DNA of 41,964 nt from Alphaproteobacteria bacterium (GCA_013151255.1 JAADIQ010000010.1:1-41964), one strand, 5' to 3'; shown: positions 16,916 through 24,922, numbered from the stretch's first letter. Notes: generated from the sequence alone by a model not told the origin. Translations and numbers: made by a program.

Positions 16916-17234
16916 TTATTTGAGTCTCTCAACAACGATTGTAACATTCGGTTTGGAAAGTTCCATTCGATAGTCGGAAAATATCTCGCGACGGACGGTG
17001 ACCTCTGGCGTATCGCCGCCTCTGAGCCGAACTTTCTGTCGATCGCTAGAGCGCTGTGACCAGACCTGGCCATTAGTCTAAAACAAGAATCAAGCGACCG
17101 GTTTTGGTGCTGGCAGCCTCGCGGCAGTGCTCAATCGGGTCCGCTTGCGCCATCGCGTTGGTGGAAACTGAAAGTACTGTAGCGCAAGCCGGCAGAGCGA
17201 GCATGAATTTTAAATTGTTAGGGTTGGAAGACAT
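16916..17234 (-). pseudogene. Small secreted protein, interrupted by a 1-nt insertion
   Basis: ATG 17234, with GAGG 10 nt upstream, reads MSSNPNNLKFMLALPACATV, a signal peptide ending AMA, then QADPIEHCREAASTKTGRLI, LVLD and a TAA at 17073-17075. If one T (about 17076) is skipped the frame continues as NGQVWSQRSSDRQKVRLRGG, DTPEVTVRREIFSDYRMELS, KPNVTIVVERLK and stops at 16916. The joined LDNGQVW, followed by RLRGG and an SYRL-like strand, is a recognisable small beta-barrel motif of periplasmic proteins. Repaired length is about 105 aa. Function is unknown. A separate 61-codon frame from 17073 to 16888 is a by-product. The rest of the 16873-17423 gap holds GC-rich palindromic sequence and the next promoter. 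Confidence 0.65.
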
Positions 17235-17343
17235 AGCAATAGGACCTCATCCAAAAATCACGCGCCACCATAGGCGCCGGCGGCGCCATGCGCCAGTCTT
17301 GTTAGAGACTACAGTGTTTTGACGGTGGTGAGAATCTTTGAAA

Positions 17344-17392
17344 TTGACTAAATAGATTTAAATACTATATGAAATCGGTTATACCGATTTCA
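17344..17392 (+). promoter_or_regulatory. Probable promoter and palindromic operator of the oxyR-like gene
   Basis: TTGACT (17344-17349) and TATATG (17366-17371), 16 bp apart, resemble -35 and -10 boxes. A 23-bp perfect palindrome, TGAAATCGGT-tat-ACCGATTTCA (17370-17392), overlaps the -10 and ends 31 bp before the ATG. LysR-type regulators commonly bind such dyads to control their own gene, so autoregulation is the simplest reading. The boxes are judged by eye. Confidence 0.6.
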
Positions 17393-17423
17393 CTTCTGCT
17401 CGAAAACTAATAAGGGCGCCCTG

Positions 17424-18323
17424 ATGACACCTATGCCGACGCTAAGGCAATTACAGTTTTTTATGGCGCTGGTTCGCCGTCAGTCGTTTTCCAAGGCGGC
17501 TGAGGAATGTTTTGTTTCCCAGTCGACCTTGTCGTCGGCAATCAAGGAAATGGAGGCGTTGCTGGGCCAGCAACTGGTGGACCGGTCGACCCGGGCCTTT
17601 GCGCTGACGCCGGCGGGCGAGGAGGTTGCTGCGCGCGCGCCGGGCATCCTTGCGGGGACGGAAGATCTGGCGCGCGCGGCCAGTGCGCGCCGCCCGCTTG
17701 AGGGGGCGTTTCACCTCGGCGTCATTCCGACGGTGGCGCCATTTGTTCTGCCGCGCGTCGCCACGCGCCTTCACGAAGCATACCCGAAGCTACAGCTGTT
17801 CTTGCGCGAAGACCTGACGGCGGCGCTTGCAGAAAGGCTGGCGGCGGGGCTGATTGATGCAGCGCTTTTGGCGCTGCCATATGATTTACCGGGTACGGAG
17901 ATTATCGAGATCGGCGACGACCCGTTCTGGTTTGCCTGCAATGCGGAACATCGTTTTGCCAAGCGGCGCAAGCTTGCCAAGGAAGATCTCAAAGATTGCG
18001 CACTGTTATTGCTGGAGGACGGGCACTGTCTGCGCGAACACGCGCTTGATGCGTGCGCTCTTTCCGAGCGCGGCGGTAATGCCAGCTTTGACGGCACCAG
18101 CCTGTTCACCCTGGCGCAGATGACCCGCTCGGGCCTTGGCGCCACCCTGTTGCCGGATATGGCCGTCAAGCAAGGGCTGGCCGAGGCGGCGGGGCTTGTC
18201 GCCATCCCGTTCGCCAAACCGGCGCCGTCGCGAAAAATCGGCCTTGCCTGGCGCAAAGGGTCCGGACGCGGCGATGAAGCGCGCGCGATTGTCGACGTCA
18301 TCAAAGAAGTTTTTAACGCCTAG
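17424..18323 (+). CDS. oxyR: OxyR-like hydrogen-peroxide-responsive LysR regulator
   Basis: 299-aa LysR protein. The winged HTH is at residues 6-65 (TLRQLQFFMALVRRQSFSKA, SQSTLSSAIKEMEALLGQQL). The effector domain keeps both redox cysteines of OxyR: C202 and C211 in GHCLREHALDAC, with the same nine-residue offset as E. coli C199/C208. Peroxide would form a disulfide and switch the protein to an activator of antioxidant genes. No catalase or peroxiredoxin gene is adjacent. Its own gene has a palindrome over the putative promoter. The alternative ATG at 17433 (MPTLRQL) is equally acceptable. Confidence 0.85.
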   Translation: MTPMPTLRQLQFFMALVRRQSFSKAAEECFVSQSTLSSAIKEMEALLGQQLVDRSTRAFALTPAGEEVAARAPGILAGTEDLARAASARRPLEGAFHLGVIPTVAPFVLPRVATRLHEAYPKLQLFLREDLTAALAERLAAGLIDAALLALPYDLPGTEIIEIGDDPFWFACNAEHRFAKRRKLAKEDLKDCALLLLEDGHCLREHALDACALSERGGNASFDGTSLFTLAQMTRSGLGATLLPDMAVKQGLAEAAGLVAIPFAKPAPSRKIGLAWRKGSGRGDEARAIVDVIKEVFNA

Positions 18324-18341
18324 CCACTAGCGGCCGGGCCG

Positions 18342-19451
18342 TTATGCCGGGTGTTTGATGTCGGATATCTTGCCGTCATCGGACAGCATGATCGCAATCG
18401 GCCGCGTCGATTTAAACTGCGTTAAAACAATCATCACGGTGACGGTAATCGGTACACTGAGAAGCAGGCCGGCAAAGCCCCAAAGCGTTCCCCATACGCT
18501 TAAGGAAAAGAGGATAACCAGCGGGCTTAAATTGAGCGTCCGTCCGACAAGGCGCGGCTCAATCCCGTTGCTCATCAGCTGGTCAACGCTAATGAGGCTG
18601 ACCAATGTAATCACCGCCAGACGCAGGCCGCCGCCATCGGGTTGCACTAGCGCCAGCATCACCGGCAGGGTCATGGCTGAGGCCGCGCCGAAGATCGGGA
18701 TGTAATTCAACACAAAAATCAACAGCGCCCAAAACCCGGCAAACTGAATGCCGATAAACAGCATGATCGCGTAACTAAGGCCGGCGGTGATTAAATTGCT
18801 CATGGTTTTAACAGTAATATATTGCCGGACCATGGCGGCGATATCGGCGAGCGTTTCATTGATAACGCGGCGTTGACGTTCATCGGCGCCGAGGAGGTTG
18901 ATTTTCTTGAAGATGCGCCCACGCTCTATCAGCATAAAGACAAGGTAGAGAAATATCGTGATGAAAGTCACGAAATTAGAAGTCAGGCCGCTGAGGCTGC
19001 CGGCAACCTGCGCCAGGAGCGGGCGAATGAGACTAACCGCCGATTGCTGTAACTGTTCAACGCCGCCGATAACCTCACGCGGAAGAAAATCTGTAGAGCG
19101 GATATAGGCAAGGGCGTTGTTAAAAATTGCGATCAATCGCATTTCGTAATTTTGCCATTCGGCCAGCAATGTCTCGACATTGGATTTTATAATTTCAACA
19201 AACAACATCGCGCCCGCGCCGATCAGGATGAAGGCGATTAGAAATCCGCACCAGTTGGGAATATATTTTCCAACGAAAGGCGCGCGGCGGACATTTTCCT
19301 TAAGCGTGTAAATCAGGAAACATAAAAAACCGGCGACTACCAGCGGGATCAGAATACCGCGACCAATATAAGCGACAAAGCCGATCAGGACGGCGATGGT
19401 AAGGCCGTAAAATGTACGCGCCATACCTGCGTTTTCAGCGGTGTCGGCCAT
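18342..19451 (-). CDS. AI-2E family transporter (PerM/YdiK-like permease)
   Basis: 369-aa inner-membrane protein with about seven to eight hydrophobic segments: paired helices near residues 13-50, another at 65-88, and a C-terminal group (LITAGLSYAIMLFIGIQFAG, FWALLIFVLNYIPIFGAASA, VPITVTVMIVLTQF). FVLNYIPIFGAA and the LSPLVILFSLSVWGTLWGFA segment are hallmarks of the AI-2E/PerM family. Members export or exchange small molecules or Na+/H+, so the substrate cannot be given. The central loop (about 90-190) is predicted to be extramembrane. It converges with oxyR (18 bp apart) and is divergent from pabB. Confidence 0.92.
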   Translation of the reverse strand: MADTAENAGMARTFYGLTIAVLIGFVAYIGRGILIPLVVAGFLCFLIYTLKENVRRAPFVGKYIPNWCGFLIAFILIGAGAMLFVEIIKSNVETLLAEWQNYEMRLIAIFNNALAYIRSTDFLPREVIGGVEQLQQSAVSLIRPLLAQVAGSLSGLTSNFVTFITIFLYLVFMLIERGRIFKKINLLGADERQRRVINETLADIAAMVRQYITVKTMSNLITAGLSYAIMLFIGIQFAGFWALLIFVLNYIPIFGAASAMTLPVMLALVQPDGGGLRLAVITLVSLISVDQLMSNGIEPRLVGRTLNLSPLVILFSLSVWGTLWGFAGLLLSVPITVTVMIVLTQFKSTRPIAIMLSDDGKISDIKHPA

Positions 19452-19567
19452 TTCTTTCTCCCGGTCGTTATGGGGGTGTCGATAAGGGGGTTCGCGCGGC
19501 GCCGCCAGTCAAGAAAGTGTGGGAATTCACTTTTCATCACCGCTCGCGCGCATTACCTACTAGCCCC

Positions 19568-20908
19568 ATGATCTGCTCGGAAATCGATTGGCGATGCCCT
19601 TATGCTGCGTTTGCGCCGCTGGCGGGCGAGGCGCATGCGCATCTTCTCAGCGCTGGCGACGTTGCGCGCCGCGGCTGGTCGGTGCTGGTTGCATTCCCGA
19701 CGCAAATCATTGTGGCCGAGCCAAATGACGGCGGCGCCTGGCTTAGCGCGGTGCAGGCAGTTATCGATGCGCGAGCGGTGGAGGCGCGCGCGGCGCCGAC
19801 GCATGCGCCGTTTCATAGCGGCCTTGTCGGTTTCGTCGGCTATGAAGCGTTGAAGAGCATTGAGCCAAATCTTGATCTGCCGGCGAGCCCCTACGGTCTC
19901 CCCGATGCTGTGTTTGGCGTTTATGATGCGACGGCAGTATTCTCGCGCGAAGACCAGCGCGCCTTTGTGGTCGGACGCGATGAACCGGCATGCCACAAGC
20001 TTGCAAACGCACTTGGCGCGGAACCTGTTGCGGCGCCGGCCTTGCCGGGTTTTTCAGCGCCAACGTCGAATTTCTCACGGCACGATTATGAAGCGGCAGT
20101 TTCGTCGGTTATTGAGAAAATAAAATGCGGTGATTTTTATCAGGCGAATATTGCGCAAACCCTGCAGGCGGTAGGGGATAATGGATTCTCGCCGTTTGAC
20201 CTCTATCGGGCGATTGCGCGCGAGAGCGATGCTGAGTTTGGCGCGATTTTGCAATACCGCCATGGCGCAGTGCTGTCGAATTCTCCGGAACGGTTTTTCA
20301 AAGTTGAGCCACGCAAGGGTGGGCGGCGTATAGTTGTCGAGCCGATTAAGGGAACACGGGGCCGGTCCGCCGACCGGGCTGCAGATACCGCGCTCGCCGA
20401 AGCCTTGGTAAACGATCCAAAAGATCGCGCCGAGAACATTATGATCGCCGATCTGATGCGCAATGATTTGTCTAAAATTTGCGCTGACGGCTCGATTGTA
20501 GAAGAGGCGATTTGCGCGCTGATGACACTGACAAAAGTGCGCCACCTGGTCTCGCGCATCAGCGGCGTGTTGCGCGATGATGTCTCAATAAGCGATGTCT
20601 TCCGCGCGCTTTTTCCGTCAGGCTCTATAACCGGCGCGCCAAAGATAGAGGCGATGGGCGCGATTGCCAGGGTTGAGAAGGCCGGGCGCGGGCCTTATTG
20701 CGGCGCGATTGGGTTTTTCGATGATGCCGGCGGGGCTGATTTTTCGGTTGCAATTCGGACGCTGATTATAAACGAGGCGGCGACCACTGTATTTGCGCCT
20801 GTCGGCGGCGGCGTCACTTTACGTTCTAATCCGCAGGCGGAATATGAAGAAACCTTGATTAAAGCAAAGAGCGCATTGGATGTGTTGGCGCCGCGGGCGC
20901 GGCCATGA
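19568..20908 (+). CDS. pabB: Aminodeoxychorismate synthase component I
   Basis: 446-aa chorismate-binding enzyme; with PabA ammonia it converts chorismate to 4-amino-4-deoxychorismate for folate. The C-terminal chorismate domain has PIKGTRGR with the nucleophilic K261 that distinguishes PabB from anthranilate synthase, then DRAENIMIADLMRNDL and GSITGAPKIEAM. The N-terminal half is the divergent anthranilate-synthase-like region. The start at 19568 is preferred to a longer frame that runs into the permease promoter. No Shine-Dalgarno sequence is obvious. The stop overlaps the pabA start (ATGA at 20905). Confidence 0.93.
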   Translation: MICSEIDWRCPYAAFAPLAGEAHAHLLSAGDVARRGWSVLVAFPTQIIVAEPNDGGAWLSAVQAVIDARAVEARAAPTHAPFHSGLVGFVGYEALKSIEPNLDLPASPYGLPDAVFGVYDATAVFSREDQRAFVVGRDEPACHKLANALGAEPVAAPALPGFSAPTSNFSRHDYEAAVSSVIEKIKCGDFYQANIAQTLQAVGDNGFSPFDLYRAIARESDAEFGAILQYRHGAVLSNSPERFFKVEPRKGGRRIVVEPIKGTRGRSADRAADTALAEALVNDPKDRAENIMIADLMRNDLSKICADGSIVEEAICALMTLTKVRHLVSRISGVLRDDVSISDVFRALFPSGSITGAPKIEAMGAIARVEKAGRGPYCGAIGFFDDAGGADFSVAIRTLIINEAATTVFAPVGGGVTLRSNPQAEYEETLIKAKSALDVLAPRARP

Positions 20909-21468
20909 TCGTGATCATCGATAATTACGATTCCTTTGTGCATAATCTGGCGCGCTATTTCCGCGAATGCGGCGCGCAAACAAAAATCATCCGTAATGAT
21001 GCAGTGACGGCCGGCGACTGTCTGGCGTTGGCGCCGCGTGCGATTGTGGTGTCGCCAGGCCCGAAGACGCCGGGCGAGGCGGGCGTGTCGCTGGAGCTGA
21101 TTAAGGCGATGCCGCCGGATATGGCGTTTCTCGGCGTTTGCCTCGGCCATCAATGTCTGGTTGAGGCCTTTGGCGGCAAGACCGTGCGTGCAAAATATCC
21201 GCTGCATGGCGAGGCCAGCATGATCCGCCATATCGGAACCGGCATTTTTGAAGGCGTCGCCTCGCCGACGCCAGCGGGACGATATCATTCCCTGACGTCG
21301 CTATTATCGCCTGGCTCAGAATTGGAAGAAACTGCATGGAGTGAGGAGGGTGAGATTATGGCTGTCGCGCATAGTAAACGTCCATGGTTCGGCGTGCAGT
21401 TTCATCCCGAATCCTTGTTGACGCCGCAGGGGCGCGTCATGATCAATAACTTTTTACGCTATTGTTAG
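20905..21468 (+). CDS. pabA: Aminodeoxychorismate synthase component II (glutamine amidotransferase)
   Basis: 187-aa class I glutamine amidotransferase that supplies ammonia to PabB. The catalytic triad is C79 (GVCLGHQ), H167 and E169 (QFHPES). The N-terminal DNYDSFVHNLARYF is typical of PabA/TrpG. Because it is fused in frame overlap to pabB and followed by pabC, PabA is preferred to TrpG, although such subunits can serve both pathways. Confidence 0.93.
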   Translation: MIVIIDNYDSFVHNLARYFRECGAQTKIIRNDAVTAGDCLALAPRAIVVSPGPKTPGEAGVSLELIKAMPPDMAFLGVCLGHQCLVEAFGGKTVRAKYPLHGEASMIRHIGTGIFEGVASPTPAGRYHSLTSLLSPGSELEETAWSEEGEIMAVAHSKRPWFGVQFHPESLLTPQGRVMINNFLRYC

Positions 21469-21481
21469 GGCGACACCGGCG

Positions 21482-22354
21482 ATGATTTTCTGGCTTAACG
21501 GAGATTATAAAGAAAACCCGATGGCGATTGATATTGCGGATCGTGGTTTTCTGCTCGGCGACGGTGTTTTTGAGACGCTATTGGTTGAAGGGGGCGTTCC
21601 GGCGTTTTTGGATGCGCATCTTGAGCGATTGAAGAACAGTCTTATCGCGCTGTCGATCAACGTGGCGCCTCTTGACAATATCGGCGATGTTATCGCCGGG
21701 CTTGCCGAGAAAAACGGTCTTGGCAGTGTAATAGCCTCAGCACGTATTACCATCACAAGGGGACGATCTGATCGGGGATTGTTGTTTTCGGCCTCGGGCC
21801 CTGCAGCGCCGACATTGCTTGTTACGCTTATGCGGGCGTCAAACAACACTGAAGACAGCCCGATCATCCTTAAGCTGAGCCGGTCTGTCCGCTGTGAGGA
21901 GAGCATAGCCTCGCAGCATAAAACGACGAATTATCTCGACAATATCCTTGCCCGCAATGAAGCAGAAGCGGCGGGCGTCGATGAAGCGATCATGTTGAAT
22001 AGTCGCGGCCGTGTCGCCTGCGCATCAAGCGCCAATATTTTTGTCATCAAAGAGAACGGCGATGTCTTGACCCCGCCTTGCGCTGATGGTGCGTTGAACG
22101 GGATTGTTCGCGGCTTGCTGCTAGGCTGCGTCGCGCAAACCGGCGTCGCCATCTCCGAAGCACCGGTTGACCTCGCGCTTTTGCAAAGAGGGGCGCCGTT
22201 TTTGACTAACAGCCTGACCGGCCTTCGACAGGCGCGGCTGAAAGATGACGGCCCCGCGCCGATAGCGCTGCAGGTGGAAATTTTTAATCAGTTAGAAACA
22301 TGGTATCAAGACCGTCTGCATCGCAGCCTAACCGAAAGCGCGCCCGCCCCGTGA
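21482..22354 (+). CDS. pabC: Aminodeoxychorismate lyase (class IV aminotransferase fold)
   Basis: 290-aa PLP enzyme that splits aminodeoxychorismate to 4-aminobenzoate and pyruvate. K147 in SQHKTTNYLDN is the Schiff-base lysine. The fold-type IV pattern DIADRGFLLGDGVFET is at residues 17-32, and ASSANIFVI binds the cofactor phosphate. The D-amino-acid/branched-chain aminotransferases share this fold, but the operon context makes PabC the better call. Its TGA overlaps the next gene's GTG start. Confidence 0.9.
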   Translation: MIFWLNGDYKENPMAIDIADRGFLLGDGVFETLLVEGGVPAFLDAHLERLKNSLIALSINVAPLDNIGDVIAGLAEKNGLGSVIASARITITRGRSDRGLLFSASGPAAPTLLVTLMRASNNTEDSPIILKLSRSVRCEESIASQHKTTNYLDNILARNEAEAAGVDEAIMLNSRGRVACASSANIFVIKENGDVLTPPCADGALNGIVRGLLLGCVAQTGVAISEAPVDLALLQRGAPFLTNSLTGLRQARLKDDGPAPIALQVEIFNQLETWYQDRLHRSLTESAPAP

Positions 22355-23517
22355 AATCCTTTCTCATAACCGAACAACAAATCGCACGGGTGATCGGCGG
22401 CGCTGCGGCGGATGAAGTCTCGCGCCGCTTCAATCGCCATTTCGATTTTCTTACCATTGCTTCCTGGACCGCCGAGACACCGCTTGGCGAAGGCGGGATT
22501 GCGCTTTCGGCGGAGGAAATAAAGGCTTGCGGTTGCCGCGCGGCGGAGTTTTTTGGGTTGGAGCGGAATTTCCTTGAAGACCAGCCCGCGACAACAATTG
22601 CCGACTGGGCGGCGGCAATCTCGTCTGCGATATCGCAAAAACTCGATAAGTTTACGTTCAAATCTGCAGTGCGCGACGAGAAAAATGCAGCGCGCGCGCA
22701 CAAAGCGGAGGATGTCTTTCAGGATGCGGCGGCGGCGGCGAATATCCTTTATGGACGCCGCCGGATGTTGTCGTTTGTTGCGCCGCATAGCTTACTGGGT
22801 TTTGAACTGACGATTTTAACGCCGAACCTGCAACATATCGAAAGCCTTGATGCGCGCGGCAAGACGCCAGAGGAGCTGACCCAGACAATGGCTTATGGCG
22901 ATGTCCTCGTCGCGACGCCAACCTTGTGGCGATATATGATGCGCGAGGAACTTGCCGCACCCGATAACACAATGGCGGTGTCATTTGGCGAGCCGATGAC
23001 CCAGGAGCTTGCCGCGGAAATGCGCAAAGCCGGTTTTGGCGTCTTAAGAGAATTATATGGCTCCACCGAAACCGGCCTGATCGCGTGGCGCGATGCGCCG
23101 GGCGAGCCCTTTGTTCTGTTCGATCACTGGCGTTGTGACAAAGAACGTCTCCTGCGGCTCGCGCCAGACGGCGAGGAGCGTGAGGTTGAGGCGCCCGACT
23201 TTTTGCAATGGAAAAACGAGCGGTCCTTTGACCTTGCTGGAAGGCGCGACGGTGCAGTGCAGATTGGCGCGGTCAATGTTATTCCCGCTGATGTTGCTGC
23301 CCGGTTATGCGGTCATGCGCGTATTGCAGACTGCGCCATCAGCGTTGGGCGGCGCGGCGACGGCGTTGACCGTTTGATCGCCCATATTGTTCTCAAAAAA
23401 GGCGTTAAGCCGGATGAGCGCACCGCGCGCGAAATCGACGTTTGGTGTCGGGCGGAACTGCGCCAGCAAGAGCGTCCGAGGATTTTCCACTTTGAGTCAG
23501 AGATTGAGCGGCGATAA
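22351..23517 (+). CDS. AMP-ligase-like protein, resembling the photoactive-yellow-protein 4-coumarate-CoA ligase family, degenerate
   Basis: 388 aa from GTG 22351 (GTGA overlap with pabC). The N-terminus (LGEGGIALSAEEIKACGCRA, AEFFGL) and the later LRELYGSTETGLIAWRDAPG, FDLAGRRDGAVQIGAVNVIP and ADVAARLCGHARIADCAISV match the short (about 390-aa) adenylating enzymes described as 4-coumarate-CoA ligases for photoactive yellow protein. The ATP phosphate loop (SGSTG-type, A3) expected after TFK is replaced by SAVRDEKNAARAHKAE. The C-terminus ends in FHFESEIERR without the A10 lysine motif. The A5, A7 and A8 motifs survive. It may be inactive in adenylation or act differently; no photoactive yellow protein gene is in the window. 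The family name is from recognition only. Confidence 0.65.
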   Translation: MKSFLITEQQIARVIGGAAADEVSRRFNRHFDFLTIASWTAETPLGEGGIALSAEEIKACGCRAAEFFGLERNFLEDQPATTIADWAAAISSAISQKLDKFTFKSAVRDEKNAARAHKAEDVFQDAAAAANILYGRRRMLSFVAPHSLLGFELTILTPNLQHIESLDARGKTPEELTQTMAYGDVLVATPTLWRYMMREELAAPDNTMAVSFGEPMTQELAAEMRKAGFGVLRELYGSTETGLIAWRDAPGEPFVLFDHWRCDKERLLRLAPDGEEREVEAPDFLQWKNERSFDLAGRRDGAVQIGAVNVIPADVAARLCGHARIADCAISVGRRGDGVDRLIAHIVLKKGVKPDERTAREIDVWCRAELRQQERPRIFHFESEIERR

Positions 23518-23548
23518 ACGACGCTTGGAAACCCGCTAAAGGCCTAAA

Positions 23549-23995
23549 TCAGTTGCCTTTTGTGGCATTTTCGGCCTGGGTGGCCTTCTTTTTCACCTGT
23601 GAGGAAATCTCGTCGAATAGATCAGGCTCGTCGCCAACTGTAATTACAGGCTCGCAACTTGACGTACAATTATATGTGGTGCGAAATACGCCTTTATGTA
23701 CTGTCAGCATATCTGAATTTTGTGACCGTACACGAATGACTATATTTTCAATGACTTCGCCAGCATCGTCGAATACATAGATATTTGTCAGCCCGGGTGA
23801 CTTTCCGAAAAGCAACAGATTTTGAGTGTCTTGTACAGTGACATCGGCAACCGCTGGATTACCGACGGCAATATCTAAGGCAGGCCTTTCGAGCTTATAG
23901 GGATGCACCTGATCCATCGTTAGCCACACCTGCCCAGCTTGAGCGCTAGTGGTCAGCGCAAACAGTGTCGCCAAAACAGAAAATAATGCACGCAT
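23549..23995 (-). CDS. Secreted protein consisting of a CpaC/secretin N-terminal domain only
   Basis: 148-aa periplasmic protein with a signal peptide (MRALFSVLATLFALTTSAQA, cleavage after residue 20). Residues about 25-92 are a 'pilus formation protein N-terminal' domain. Its NPAVADVTVQDTQNLLLFGK and SPGLTNIYVFDDAGEVIENI stretches align by eye with the N-terminal part of the CpaC encoded at 26698 (QPSVVDAVVRTPRRVYLLGL, SIGQTNAFFF). No secretin channel follows. A CTSSC motif (C110, C114) and a charged tail end the protein. It is divergent from the Crp-like gene and upstream of flp, so a role in building or piloting the Tad secretin is a reasonable inference. Confidence 0.8.
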   Translation of the reverse strand: MRALFSVLATLFALTTSAQAGQVWLTMDQVHPYKLERPALDIAVGNPAVADVTVQDTQNLLLFGKSPGLTNIYVFDDAGEVIENIVIRVRSQNSDMLTVHKGVFRTTYNCTSSCEPVITVGDEPDLFDEISSQVKKKATQAENATKGN

Positions 23996-24159
23996 GGACC
24001 TGTCCTCTCGGTTTTCGAGCTGGAGATTAGATCTGATCCGTCAATGATTAATTAAAAATTCCTCACAGATTAAGCGCTTCAGCGGATATTTAACAGTCCC
24101 GGTTTACCCCGCCTTAAACCGGCTTTGCTAGGAATGCTGTGTTGGAGAGTTCAGTAGCA

Positions 24160-24885
24160 ATGATGTCAGCAACGGCGATCAGCGTATCTGCACCGAGCGA
24201 CGACCCTGTGGAGTCGCTCGCAACGCTTCCTTTGTTTCATGACTTGTCCGACAAAATCTTAAGCGCCGTTCGCGAAAATGTTAATGTGCGGCGCTACGAT
24301 GCGGGGCAAACGGTCTATGCTCTAGGCCAGTTCGATGGCAGCGAGTTTTTTGCCGTCATATCCGGACGTATGAAGGTCTCGATCATTGAGCCCGAAACCG
24401 GCGCCATGTTGATCGAAGAGATTGGCGAGGGCGCTATTTTCGCCATGGAACTTGCATTTGGGAGCGCTGCAAGCGAGGCGTTCCAGCAAGTCTCGGTGAC
24501 CGCTGATGACGATCTTGTCGTTATTGCCATTGAAGCAGAGCCTTTTTTCCTACTTGCGAGCCAGCGTCCTACATTAATGCGCAACATCGCGGCGCATTTT
24601 GCCGTTGAGCTGGCCGCGCGTCGGTTTCGCAATATGGCGGCCGAAGCGGCGCCAGAACAACGGGTCCTGACTGTCCTGCTCCAATATGTCGAGCGTGATG
24701 CAATATCCGGTCACTGGCGCGTGCCGCTTATGCCCAAGCACCGTGCACTGGCAGAAGAGGCGGGCGTGGAAGAGGCAGTGTCCGCTGCGGCAATCGCAAT
24801 GCTAATTCAGGAGGGGGTTGCCCGGCGGGACTACCCTGGTCTGGTTATCGACGACATGAGCCGCCTCAATGAATTGGCTAATTAG
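24160..24885 (+). CDS. Crp/Fnr-like cyclic-nucleotide-binding-domain protein
   Basis: 241 aa from ATG 24160 (a GTG at 24139 with AGGA upstream is an alternative, giving 248 aa). The N-terminal 130 residues form a cNMP-binding beta-roll (LATLPLFHDLSDKILSAVRE; GQTVYALGQFDGSEFFAVIS, GRMKVSI). A long helix and a C-terminal winged-helix remnant follow (PKHRALAEEAGVEEAVSAAA, IAMLIQEGVARR, LVIDDMSRLNELA). The recognition helix lacks the usual ETxSR; EEAVSAAA stands there, so DNA binding is uncertain. The cAMP-contact residues are not clearly conserved either. It lies between the secretin-domain gene and flp, suggesting control of the pilus operon. Confidence 0.8.
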   Translation: MMSATAISVSAPSDDPVESLATLPLFHDLSDKILSAVRENVNVRRYDAGQTVYALGQFDGSEFFAVISGRMKVSIIEPETGAMLIEEIGEGAIFAMELAFGSAASEAFQQVSVTADDDLVVIAIEAEPFFLLASQRPTLMRNIAAHFAVELAARRFRNMAAEAAPEQRVLTVLLQYVERDAISGHWRVPLMPKHRALAEEAGVEEAVSAAAIAMLIQEGVARRDYPGLVIDDMSRLNELAN

Positions 24886-24892
24886 AGTTAAC

Positions 24893-24922
24893 TTCTGTTT
24901 ACTATAACATTAGTATACAGAA
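24893..24922. promoter_or_regulatory. 30-bp inverted repeat upstream of the pilin gene
   Basis: TTCTGTTTACTA (24893-24904) and TAGTATACAGAA (24911-24922) are 12-bp arms with one mismatch and a 6-bp spacer. A second AT-rich repeat, AATTTT/AAAATT, follows at 24925-24942. Placed right after the Crp-like gene and 110 bp before flp, it could be an operator for the pilus operon; as a terminator it would lack a GC stem and T-tract. Confidence 0.5.

Noticed and set aside
16888-17073. 61-codon minus-strand frame as an independent gene
   Set aside because: It lies in the wrong frame of the broken small secreted protein; the frame that continues its conserved motif is a different one.
17235-17340. GC-rich palindromes (GGCGCCGGCGGCGCC and AGTCT/AGAGACT) as a functional RNA
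   Set aside because: Short, simple and not matched to any known RNA family; reported only as sequence content of the gap.
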